From Synergistaceae bacterium (GTDB lineage Bacteria; Synergistota; Synergistia; Synergistales; Synergistaceae), in the NCBI GenBank assembly GCA_012727545.1, contig JAAYHA010000281.1:1-8544 (forward strand): a stretch of 8,544 nucleotides of DNA, written 5' to 3'. Below, piece by piece: positions 1 through 6,638 of this stretch. Positions within the stretch are counted from its first letter, which is position 1, and each line of letters opens with the position of its first letter. The notes under the pieces are model-generated. The model was not told the DNA's origin. It searched no databases and saw only the letters and a program-made list of their open reading frames with translations. The position numbers and the translations under genes were made by a program.

Positions 1-83
1 TGCATCATTTCTTCCATTGTTTCTTCTTTTTCCGGTGCTGCCTGTGTTTCAAGTCCGTCTTCTGTGCGAAGCTCGTCAACCAT
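1..83 (-). CDS. N-terminus of a probable ribosomal protein S1-type (S1 domain) protein, partial
   Basis: Only the first 27 codons are in the window; the gene runs off the left edge. The reading frame starts with ATG at 83-81 and opens MVDELRTEDG, followed by a very acidic stretch (10 Asp/Glu and 2 basic residues in 27) ending EETMEEMM. No domain is visible yet. The start is chosen because a perfect AGGAGG lies 9 nt upstream; an in-frame ATG at 92-90 directly abuts that AGGAGG and is too close. It begins 17 nt after the ispH stop codon, so it is likely cotranscribed with ispH. Assignment to the S1 family is inference: an S1-domain protein is the usual gene after ispH in several anaerobic bacterial groups (in some clostridia the two are fused), and S1 proteins often begin with a short acidic segment. 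The coding start is well supported; the product name is not proven. Confidence 0.6.
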   Translation of the reverse strand, partial: MVDELRTEDGLETQAAPEKEETMEEMM

Positions 84-92
84 ACCCAACAT

Positions 93-98
93 CCTCCT
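93..98 (-). promoter_or_regulatory. Strong Shine-Dalgarno site for the S1-like gene
   Basis: The minus strand reads AGGAGG, a full match to the 16S rRNA anti-Shine-Dalgarno core, 9 nt before the ATG at 83. It is the strongest ribosome-binding site in the window and sits in the only true intergenic gap, between the ispH stop (103-101) and the next start. It decides between the ATG at 83 and the in-frame ATG at 92. Confidence 0.85.
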
Positions 99-100
99 GC

Positions 101-934
101 TTACATCATGTTTAAATTTTGGATCAGTTCTTTTATTAGCCAGTCGGGAGTACTTCCTCCCGCAGCTATTCCGATGTTTTCCTTATTTCGCAGCCACCCC
201 CTGTCGATCTCCCCTGCATGTTCGATCCACAACGTCGATACTCCGACGTCCATGGATATCTCTGCAAGTTTTTTTGTATTTGCACTGTTCCGGCCACCAA
301 GAATTAACATTCCGTCTACTTTTGAAGCAAGCCTGCAAACGGAATCCTGACGCGCCAGAGTAGCTTTGCAGATCGTATTATACACCTTGATCTCAGGTGA
401 TATCGTTATGAACGACCCGACAAGCGCGATAAAAGAGGCGACCTTTTGAGTCGTCTGGCTAAGTATCCCGCACTTTCGTCCCTTGAGGTTTTCGGGTATA
501 TCACCTTCGGAAGATATTACAACGACCTCTCCGTCGGCATATCCCATTATTCCCCTGACTTCGGGATGTTCCCTGTCACCTGATATTACCACAACATACC
601 CCTCGGAAGAAAGGTCTTTTGCCCTTTTTTGAGCTGTTTTGACAAACGGACACGTTCCGTCGACCACTTTCATGCATTTTTTTCTCAGGTTTTCAGCCTC
701 TGACGGGGTAACTCCATGTGCTCTGATAAATGCAATGGAGCCAAATGGAACATCCTCCGCTGATTCGACAACTATCAGCCCCATCTTTGACAGCCTCTCG
801 ATCTCCTGGGGGTTATGGATCGGACTTCCCAGAGAATAAATTTTATCGGAACGCAGCAGTTCCTCTTCGAGCTTGGATATCGCCCTTCTTACGCCAAAAC
901 ATAATCCTGTCGGGTCGGCAATGTGGATCTTCAA
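101..934 (-). CDS. ispH: 4-hydroxy-3-methylbut-2-enyl diphosphate reductase (IspH/LytB)
   Basis: Cytosolic iron-sulfur enzyme that performs the last step of the MEP isoprenoid pathway, reducing HMBPP to IPP and DMAPP. The 277-residue protein has all the family's key positions: cluster cysteines C12 (GLCFGV), C95 (DGTCPFV) and C189 (TICKAT); substrate-binding H40 (PIHN), H73 (RAHGV) and H123 with catalytic E125 (REHPEV); and S217, N219 (GRNSANT) and S261 (GGSTPDW) near the C-terminus. Length is at the short end of the normal range, with no C-terminal S1 fusion. The start is a TTG at 934-932, one base after the miaA stop; it places the first cluster cysteine at residue 12, as in E. coli. A GAGGG sits 11 nt upstream, inside miaA. 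Translation is therefore probably coupled to miaA. Its product DMAPP is the substrate of the MiaA encoded just upstream. Identification is secure; the start is very likely. Confidence 0.97.
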   Translation of the reverse strand: MKIHIADPTGLCFGVRRAISKLEEELLRSDKIYSLGSPIHNPQEIERLSKMGLIVVESAEDVPFGSIAFIRAHGVTPSEAENLRKKCMKVVDGTCPFVKTAQKRAKDLSSEGYVVVISGDREHPEVRGIMGYADGEVVVISSEGDIPENLKGRKCGILSQTTQKVASFIALVGSFITISPEIKVYNTICKATLARQDSVCRLASKVDGMLILGGRNSANTKKLAEISMDVGVSTLWIEHAGEIDRGWLRNKENIGIAAGGSTPDWLIKELIQNLNMM

Positions 935-935
935 T

Positions 936-1901
936 TCACTCTTTGCCCTCTTGTTCCAAATGCCTGATGCAATGCGGCATTACGTCTTCCATTGCTTCTG
1001 ACATTTCATATTTGTCAAAATCATACCACAGTGCAGGCTCAAAGTGTTTGAACCACGTCATCTGCCTCCGTGAAAAGGCTTTCGTTGACCGGATGTCGCC
1101 TTCCAGCGCCTCTTCGTATGAGCAACAGCCTTTGACATACTGTACCAATTCCCTGTATCCGAACCCCTGGAGCGCAGGCAGGGAAGGAGAATATCCCTGA
1201 GCAAGGAGCCATTCGACTTCTTCGGGGTATCCATTTGAAAACTGCTCCCTTACCCTAGCTGCAATATTTTTGTAAAGGTTGGATCTGTCCCTGATAAGTC
1301 CGATATAAAAAACGTCGAATGGAGAGCTCATCTTTGCCTGATTTTCATACCACCACGTTGCCGGCTTTCCTGTAATACGGTAAATCTCAAGAGCCCTCAT
1401 TGTCCTCACTGGGTCGTTCGGGTGTATTTTTGCCGCTGCAGAAGGGTCCAGTGCGGTGAGTTCATTGTGTAGTTCCGCCAGTCCCCTTATTTCGATCTCT
1501 TCCTCGAGCATCTTCCTGACGGCAGGGTCTTTAGGGAGATCTTCAGAGAGCGTGCCGCATAGAGCCTTGTAATAAAAAGGAGTGCCGCCGATAAGCAAGG
1601 GTACCCTGTCTCTTTTTCTGATCCTATCAATGGCGTCTGTTGCTTGATATGCAAAATCAGCTGCAGAATAGACCTGATCAGGGTCAGCTACATCTATAAG
1701 GTGATGCAGTATCTCACGCCTTATTTCGAGTGAAACCTTATCTGTGCCAACATCAAGGTATCTGTAGACCTGCCTGGAATCAACGGAAATTACCTCGGCA
1801 TTCAGCTTTCGTGCAAGTTCCAGACTGAATTTTGTCTTGCCGACAGCAGTAGGTCCTATTATTGCTATTACAGGTATTTTATTTAATTGCATTTTATTCA
1901 T
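936..1901 (-). CDS. miaA: tRNA dimethylallyltransferase (MiaA)
   Basis: Transfers the dimethylallyl group of DMAPP to N6 of adenosine 37 in tRNAs that read codons beginning with U, giving i6A37, which stabilises codon-anticodon pairing. The 321-residue protein is of normal length. Visible motifs are the P-loop GPTAVGKT (16-23), the DSRQVYR substrate and tRNA-recognition segment (41-47), HHLIDVADP (66-74), LIGGTPFYY (103-111), NDPVRTMRALEIYRITGKP (162-180), LIRDRSNLY (202-210), GFGYREL (246-252) and SRRQMTWF (277-284). The ATG at 1901-1899 shares its A with the mutL TGA (TGATG). I see no good ribosome-binding site, so reinitiation after mutL is likely. ATG at codon 4 is a possible alternative but has no better site. 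The mutL-miaA pairing is common in bacteria; the usual next gene hfq is absent, and ispH follows instead. Confidence 0.97.
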   Translation of the reverse strand: MNKMQLNKIPVIAIIGPTAVGKTKFSLELARKLNAEVISVDSRQVYRYLDVGTDKVSLEIRREILHHLIDVADPDQVYSAADFAYQATDAIDRIRKRDRVPLLIGGTPFYYKALCGTLSEDLPKDPAVRKMLEEEIEIRGLAELHNELTALDPSAAAKIHPNDPVRTMRALEIYRITGKPATWWYENQAKMSSPFDVFYIGLIRDRSNLYKNIAARVREQFSNGYPEEVEWLLAQGYSPSLPALQGFGYRELVQYVKGCCSYEEALEGDIRSTKAFSRRQMTWFKHFEPALWYDFDKYEMSEAMEDVMPHCIRHLEQEGKE

Positions 1902-3628
1902 CAGCGCTCAAACCAATCCTCTAATTTCCTGTTTTCTATAAGAAATATTGTCGGCCTTCCGTGTGGGCATGTAAAGGGGCTTGAACATGCTTGAAGCCTA
2001 TCCATAAGAGTTTCGGCCTCTTCCCTTTCAAAGCGGCTGCCAAGCTTTACTGCATCTCTGCATGCAAGCCTTGCCATCCTCCACCATACCTCTCTGTCAC
2101 GCTTATCCGGATCATTTTCAACTTCGATGCCTCTTAGCGCCGAACGGAGCATGTCCAGCGGAGATAGTTTAGATTTTCCCCTGAGCATTGGGACTCCAAG
2201 CAGGTGGTCATCTTCAAATATAAAAGCCAGATCCTTGAGCTCTTTCGAAAATATATTTATCTCGGGCAGTAAAGAAATTGGTATTTCAACGGGCATTGTC
2301 AGGTTTTGAGTGGCTATACCCTCTTTAAAACTTACTGCGATCTCCTCGTACAGTATCCTCTCATGGGCTGCATGCGGATCAACTATAGCCAGGCCATTGG
2401 GAAGATCAAATATAAGAAAACCCATTGCAGTCTGCCCTATATAATTTTTGAAGCCATCAACCGTTACCGGAGCAGGCTTCCCTGCCGGTATGAAGACCGT
2501 CGCCTCAGGCGATGATACCCTTTCAGCAAGCTGTCCGCTTTCTGAAACAGGTTTCCACGGAGTCTGGCTAAACATGGGATCTGTTTTGTCGAACCATCCT
2601 GATGACCTATTCTCTGAGAATGTAAACGAAGTATCTCTCCCTGTTTGGGGCTCATTCTCCGCCGTGAAGGAGTACTTCCCGGAAAATATCTTACGGGTCG
2701 TTTGCAGTACCAGTTTATATATGTCTCCGGATCTTCTGAATCGGACCTCTTCTTTGGCAGGATGGATATTGACATCAAGATCTTCGGGCGGCATTTCAAG
2801 TACGACAAGCCATTCACCGTAAGCCGCCGATTCTCCGCCGCACACCGCTGATCTTATCGTAGGATCCTGTATCCTTCTGCCGTTGACAAAGATCGTCATC
2901 ACTGTACGCCTGCTGTCCGGTATCGGATTCCACCATATTTTCACACTGTTGGTGTTATAGGCAGTCTCAGAACTGTAAAGGCGGGTCTCATTGCCCCAGC
3001 GCCTTTGAAGGGCTTTATCTGTTGATCCCGGAGGAAGCAGCTCCAATATCCTCTTTCCGTCAGAGAAGACCCTGAAGGTCAGTTCCGGATTGACAAGCGC
3101 GTAATCGTTTACGACCTGAAGTATCCTCCTGAGCTCGGCAGATGCAGTTTTGAGGAATTTGCGCCTTGCAGGAAGGTTGTAAAAGAGATCGTCCACCTGG
3201 ATCCTTGTTCCGGGGTGGGAAGGAGTTTCTGTATGGAGAGTAACCGTTCCGCCTTCACACCTTATTATCCCGCCGGCATCAGATGTCCGTTCCCTGCTGC
3301 GGATCTCCATCCTGCTTACTGCTGCAACGCTGGATAGGGCCTCTCCCCTGTAACCGAGAGTAGATATCCTCTCCAGATCATCAAGAGTGGTAATTTTGCT
3401 GGTTGCATATCTTTCCAGCGCAAGGGGAAGTTCCTCGAATGAAATTCCGCAACCGTCATCTTCTATGACGAAAGAGGTTTTCCCTCCCTGCTCAATATAA
3501 AGGGTAATATTTCGCGCTGATGCGTCAATTGAGTTTTCTATGAGCTCTTTGGCAACTGACGATGGCCTTTCGATCACTTCACCGGCGGCGATCCTGCTTG
3601 ATACTTCCTTGTCAAGACGTTTTATCAT
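1901..3628 (-). CDS. mutL: DNA mismatch repair protein MutL, endonuclease type
   Basis: Links mismatch recognition by MutS to strand removal. The N-terminal GHKL ATPase is complete: KELIENSIDA (27-36, catalytic E28), EDDGCGI (56-62), ERYATSKI (72-79), STLGYRGEAL (89-98), and DVNIHPAKEEVRF (285-297) closing the transducer domain. A linker of roughly 315-390, rich in Ser, Pro and charged residues, is short, giving 575 residues in all. The C-terminal domain has DPHAAHERILYE (417-428), a version of the DQHA(X)2E(X)4E metal-binding motif, plus ACRDAVKLG (522-530) and CPHGRP (554-559). These mark the latent nicking endonuclease that E. coli MutL lacks. QNLTMP (441-446) resembles the beta-clamp-binding motif of Bacillus MutL. 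The ATG overlaps the mutS stop as ATGA, and the ribosome-binding site is weak (GGGA), so translation is probably coupled to mutS. Endonuclease activity is predicted, not shown. Confidence 0.97.
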   Translation of the reverse strand: MIKRLDKEVSSRIAAGEVIERPSSVAKELIENSIDASARNITLYIEQGGKTSFVIEDDGCGISFEELPLALERYATSKITTLDDLERISTLGYRGEALSSVAAVSRMEIRSRERTSDAGGIIRCEGGTVTLHTETPSHPGTRIQVDDLFYNLPARRKFLKTASAELRRILQVVNDYALVNPELTFRVFSDGKRILELLPPGSTDKALQRRWGNETRLYSSETAYNTNSVKIWWNPIPDSRRTVMTIFVNGRRIQDPTIRSAVCGGESAAYGEWLVVLEMPPEDLDVNIHPAKEEVRFRRSGDIYKLVLQTTRKIFSGKYSFTAENEPQTGRDTSFTFSENRSSGWFDKTDPMFSQTPWKPVSESGQLAERVSSPEATVFIPAGKPAPVTVDGFKNYIGQTAMGFLIFDLPNGLAIVDPHAAHERILYEEIAVSFKEGIATQNLTMPVEIPISLLPEINIFSKELKDLAFIFEDDHLLGVPMLRGKSKLSPLDMLRSALRGIEVENDPDKRDREVWWRMARLACRDAVKLGSRFEREEAETLMDRLQACSSPFTCPHGRPTIFLIENRKLEDWFER

Positions 3629-6207
3629 TTGAATCCCAACACTTTCCGGCTCTCTTTTCTTAGCCTGTAAACGACCTGAAGAGCTTCCATCGGGGTCATT
3701 TCGTCAGGATCAGTAGCTGCCAGTTCTTCAAGTATGGCCTCATGTCCCACGTCAAAGAGCTTCATCTGACTCTCTTCGTTGGCAGGCAAAGCGGACTTCT
3801 GCTCATTCGATGAAGTCTCAAAACCTGCAAGCAGTTCTTTGGACCGCCTTAGTACCAGGGATGGGACCCCGGCGAGCCTCGCCACCTCTATTCCGTATGA
3901 CCTGTCGGATGGTGCTTCAACAACTTTATGCAGGAAGGTGACCCCCTCCTTGCCCTCTTCCACCGCCATACTGAGGTTCGTCACTCCCGGAAGCATTTCG
4001 GCAAGTTTTGTAAGTTCGTGATAATGTGTCGCAAAAAGGACAGCAGCCCTTCGTCCCTCCTGCCCCTGCAGGTATTCTATAACTGACCATGCGATACTTA
4101 GTCCGTCGTAAGTGGAGGTGCCCCTGCCCACCTCGTCAAGAATGACAAGGCTCCTGTCTGTTGCGTTTCGAAGGATATTGGCGGTCTCCACCATTTCGAC
4201 CATAAAGGTGCTCTGCCCTCTCGCAAGTTCATCGCGTGCGCCAATTCTGGTAAAGACACGGTCGATCAGCCCTATTTTTGCGCTCTCTGCGGGCACAAAA
4301 GAGCCCATGTGGGCCATTATGGCGATAAGGGCTGCCATGCGAAGATAGGTCGATTTTCCGGCCATGTTCGGGCCGGTGATTATTGCTATCCTTTTTCCGG
4401 AAACCATGCTCAGAGAAAGGTCATTCGGCGTGAAAGGGCGGTTTCCAAGCATTACCTCTATTACAGGATGTCTTCCGTTTTTTACGATAAAGTCTGTCCC
4501 CATTTCCATTACAGGCCTTACGTACCTTCGTTCTGAAGCTATTTCTGCCAGGGAAGAAAAAAGGTCTGCTGCGGCAATGAATTTTGCCGCGTTAAGTATC
4601 TCCTGACTCTTTGAAAGAGTGGCCTCAACGATCTCGGAGTAGATCCTTTCCTCAATGGAAAGTATTTCTTCTTCGGACCTGAACATCTCTTTTTCAAATA
4701 TTTTGAGCTCCTCGGTAATAAAGCGTTCAGCGTTTACCAGTGTCTGTTTCCTGATGTATTCTGCAGGGGCTCTGTTCAGCCCGCCTTTAGGTATTTCAAT
4801 GTAATAACCAAAGACCTTATTTACACCGGCCTTCAGGTTCTTTATACCTGTCCTCTGTCTTTCGTTTTCTTCAAATCTATGAAGCCATTCAGAAGAATGT
4901 GCCGCCTTGTCTCTCCATTCGTCCAGTTCCTTGTCATAACCTTTTCTTATGACACCTCCGTCCCTGACGAAACGGGGAACGGTTTCCGATATTGAGGATC
5001 CAAGAAGAATAAAGAGTTCCTCCAGATGATCAACATCTATAGTCCAGTTTTTCAGCCTCTCGTTCATTGCCATCATGTTTATCAGCACAGGCAGTGCACG
5101 GAGGGTCTCTCTTATTGTGACAAGATCAGAGGGAGATCCCATCCGAAGAGTCATTCGGCTTATTGCCTTTTCCATGTCTCCGCAAGACGAGAGGCTACGC
5201 TGCAGTTCACTGCGCGTAGAATTATCGTTTACAAGCTCTTCGACGGAATCCTGTCTTTGTTCAATAGTCCCTATGTCCTGAAGGGGTGAGAGTATCCATT
5301 CTTTGAGAGTCCTCCTGCCCATTGCAGTACGGCATCTGTTGAGGACAGAAAATAGTGAGATGTCAGAGGGTTCTGTAAGTTCAAGATTGTTTACTGTGTT
5401 CCTGTCGAGAATAAGCGATTGCGCCGGCATGACCGGCGTGATCCCGGTCACATGGAGAGCCTGAGAAAACTGGGTCTCTTCCAGATATCTCAAAACTGCC
5501 GCTGATGCACCTGCTGCCGTATCCCTGTCATCGATCCCCATGCAGTTGAGAGAGGCTATCCCCCACTTTCTGCAGAGCCATTCCGAACCTGTCTTTGGCT
5601 CAAATTCTCCCTTTTCTCTTTCAACTATATTGGGACCGCCCTGGTCTGAATAAATTTCAGAAAGATACTCGCTCTGTCCCTTTCGGATCAGTATTTCATC
5701 AGGGCGGAATGAAGAGAGGAGCGATGATGCCTCTTCAACATTAAAGGTACCGGCTTTTAGAGTGCCTGTTGCAGTAGTGAGGAGTGCCAGTGAGATGTTC
5801 TTCCCGTCAAAAAAGCAGGCGGCAAGGTTTCCATCTGACTCTGAGCTGTCAGAAAGCCAAGTGCCGGGTGTCACTAATCTAGTTACTTCCCTTTTGACAA
5901 GAGTTTTTCCGTCAGGAACTGTTACCTGCTCGCATATGGCGACCCTGTGACCTGCCGCTACCAGCTTTCCAAGATAGGAATCGACTGCGTGGAATGGGAC
6001 ACCTGCCATGGGGATGGCGTTTTCTGCATCGCGGGAACGTGATGTTAGGGCAATATCAAGAACAGAGGATGCGATCTGGGCATCCTCAAAAAACATTTCA
6101 TAGAAATCACCCATGCGGAAAAAAAGAAGAGAGTCAGGGTACTGCTCTTTCCAGTACATGTACTGTTCCAGCATGGGGGTCATTTTAGTCCCCTGCGGAA
6201 GTTCCAA
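3625..6207 (-). CDS. mutS: DNA mismatch repair protein MutS
   Basis: Cytosolic mismatch sensor ATPase that recognises mispairs and small loops and recruits MutL. Numbered from the TTG start (860 residues): mismatch-wedge motif GDFYEMF (33-39, F35 and E37), GVPFHA (69-74), AICEQ (90-94), the lever and clamp region, GRHPVIE (578-584), Walker A GPNMAGKS (612-619), signature RGQSTFMVEM (663-672), Walker B LVILDE (687-692) and ATHYHELT (726-733). The C-terminal tail has QMKLF (814-818), matching the beta-clamp-binding consensus, and a final helical segment like the E. coli tetramerisation region (DPDEMTPMEAL, 833-843). Two starts are possible. TTG at 6207, 2 nt after the ruvX stop, has GGGGAGG 11 nt upstream. 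ATG at 6183 (codon 9, MTPMLEQY) has AGGGGA 5 nt upstream. Family members carry about 3-10 residues before TPM, so the longer form is kept. The gene overlaps mutL by 4 nt. Residues 763-769 (VEAPSDR) depart slightly from the usual glycine-containing consensus there. Confidence 0.97.
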   Translation of the reverse strand: MELPQGTKMTPMLEQYMYWKEQYPDSLLFFRMGDFYEMFFEDAQIASSVLDIALTSRSRDAENAIPMAGVPFHAVDSYLGKLVAAGHRVAICEQVTVPDGKTLVKREVTRLVTPGTWLSDSSESDGNLAACFFDGKNISLALLTTATGTLKAGTFNVEEASSLLSSFRPDEILIRKGQSEYLSEIYSDQGGPNIVEREKGEFEPKTGSEWLCRKWGIASLNCMGIDDRDTAAGASAAVLRYLEETQFSQALHVTGITPVMPAQSLILDRNTVNNLELTEPSDISLFSVLNRCRTAMGRRTLKEWILSPLQDIGTIEQRQDSVEELVNDNSTRSELQRSLSSCGDMEKAISRMTLRMGSPSDLVTIRETLRALPVLINMMAMNERLKNWTIDVDHLEELFILLGSSISETVPRFVRDGGVIRKGYDKELDEWRDKAAHSSEWLHRFEENERQRTGIKNLKAGVNKVFGYYIEIPKGGLNRAPAEYIRKQTLVNAERFITEELKIFEKEMFRSEEEILSIEERIYSEIVEATLSKSQEILNAAKFIAAADLFSSLAEIASERRYVRPVMEMGTDFIVKNGRHPVIEVMLGNRPFTPNDLSLSMVSGKRIAIITGPNMAGKSTYLRMAALIAIMAHMGSFVPAESAKIGLIDRVFTRIGARDELARGQSTFMVEMVETANILRNATDRSLVILDEVGRGTSTYDGLSIAWSVIEYLQGQEGRRAAVLFATHYHELTKLAEMLPGVTNLSMAVEEGKEGVTFLHKVVEAPSDRSYGIEVARLAGVPSLVLRRSKELLAGFETSSNEQKSALPANEESQMKLFDVGHEAILEELAATDPDEMTPMEALQVVYRLRKESRKVLGFK

Positions 6208-6209
6208 GT

Positions 6210-6626
6210 CTATTCAGACCTCCCCTTGTCCAGATAACTTTGAAGGAGAAGGGAGGCGGCGACCATGTCTACCCGTTGTTTTCGGCCTTTCCTCGAGACA
6301 TCTCCCTCTAAGAGGGACTGCTGCGCTATAACTGTTGTAAAGCGCTCATCCCAAAAAATTATTTCCAGGTCAGGATATCTGACGACGATATTATCAGCGA
6401 TCTCTCGGATATTCAGAGCTTCAGGCCCCTCATTCCCGCCGGTCCTGAGCGGAAGGCCTACCAGAAGTTTTGTCGTCCGGTAGGTATCCATGATCTTTTT
6501 GAGTTCTTCTATCCAGTCGTTCTTTGTGCTGAGGACAGTCAATGCCTGAGCGAAAGATCCGAACGGATCGCTTACCGCAACACCGACCCTTACGGAACCT
6601 ATATCTACAGCAACTATCCTCTCCAA
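6210..6626 (-). CDS. ruvX: RuvX/YqgF family RNase H-fold nuclease (putative pre-16S rRNA or Holliday junction nuclease)
   Basis: Small RNase H-fold protein. The family was first proposed as an alternative Holliday junction resolvase; in E. coli YqgF is implicated in 5' processing of pre-16S rRNA. With the start at 6626 the protein has 138 residues, the same as E. coli YqgF. Motifs are VDIGSVRVGVAVSDP (7-21, acidic D8), LLVGLP (54-59), WDERFTT (92-98, D93 and E94) and VDMVAASLLLQSYL (119-132, D120), which together form the expected acidic site. The frame stays open to a TTG at 6662, inside alaS, which would add 12 residues. TTG at 6626 is preferred because family members begin just before the first acidic motif and a GAGG lies 8 nt upstream. 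The ribosome-binding site overlaps the alaS stop, so translation is likely coupled to alaS. Which nucleic acid it cuts cannot be told from sequence. Confidence 0.93.
   Translation of the reverse strand: MERIVAVDIGSVRVGVAVSDPFGSFAQALTVLSTKNDWIEELKKIMDTYRTTKLLVGLPLRTGGNEGPEALNIREIADNIVVRYPDLEIIFWDERFTTVIAQQSLLEGDVSRKGRKQRVDMVAASLLLQSYLDKGRSE
6219..6225 (-). promoter_or_regulatory. Shine-Dalgarno site for mutS, inside the end of ruvX
   Basis: The minus strand reads GGGGAGG, 11 nt before the TTG at 6207-6205, with the ruvX TAG stop (6212-6210) falling between site and start. This arrangement suits termination-reinitiation coupling. The spacing is longer than ideal. The competing ATG at 6183-6181 has its own weaker AGGGGA at 6194-6189, so both starts may be used. 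Confidence 0.5.
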
Positions 6627-6634
6627 CTGGCCGG

Positions 6635-6638
6635 CCTC
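6635..6638 (-). promoter_or_regulatory. Shine-Dalgarno site for ruvX, overlapping the alaS stop codon
   Basis: The minus strand reads TGAGG followed by an 8-nt spacer and TTG. The GA of the alaS TGA (6639-6637) is also the first half of the GAGG core. The terminating alaS ribosome would sit on the ruvX ribosome-binding site. This supports TTG at 6626 over TTG at 6662, which has no comparable site. Confidence 0.55.

Noticed and set aside
377..382. TATAAT on the minus strand within ispH, a possible internal promoter for the S1-like gene
   Set aside because: No -35-like hexamer at 16-18 nt (the site reads CGATAT), no extended -10, and the bases encode the conserved run before cluster cysteine C189.
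730..1200. 156-codon plus-strand open frame across the ispH-miaA junction
   Set aside because: Antisense to two conserved genes whose motifs explain the sequence; its translation shows no family features.
6086..6124. Runs of six and seven T on the coding strand near the start of mutS, as possible slippage or phase-variable sites
   Set aside because: They encode the conserved Leu-Phe-Phe and Met-Phe-Phe residues around the mismatch-wedge motif. The frame is intact and such short runs are unremarkable.
6629..6636. GGCCGGCC palindrome at the alaS-ruvX junction
   Set aside because: An 8-nt palindrome without a loop or T-run is not a terminator, and it is explained as spacer and coding sequence.
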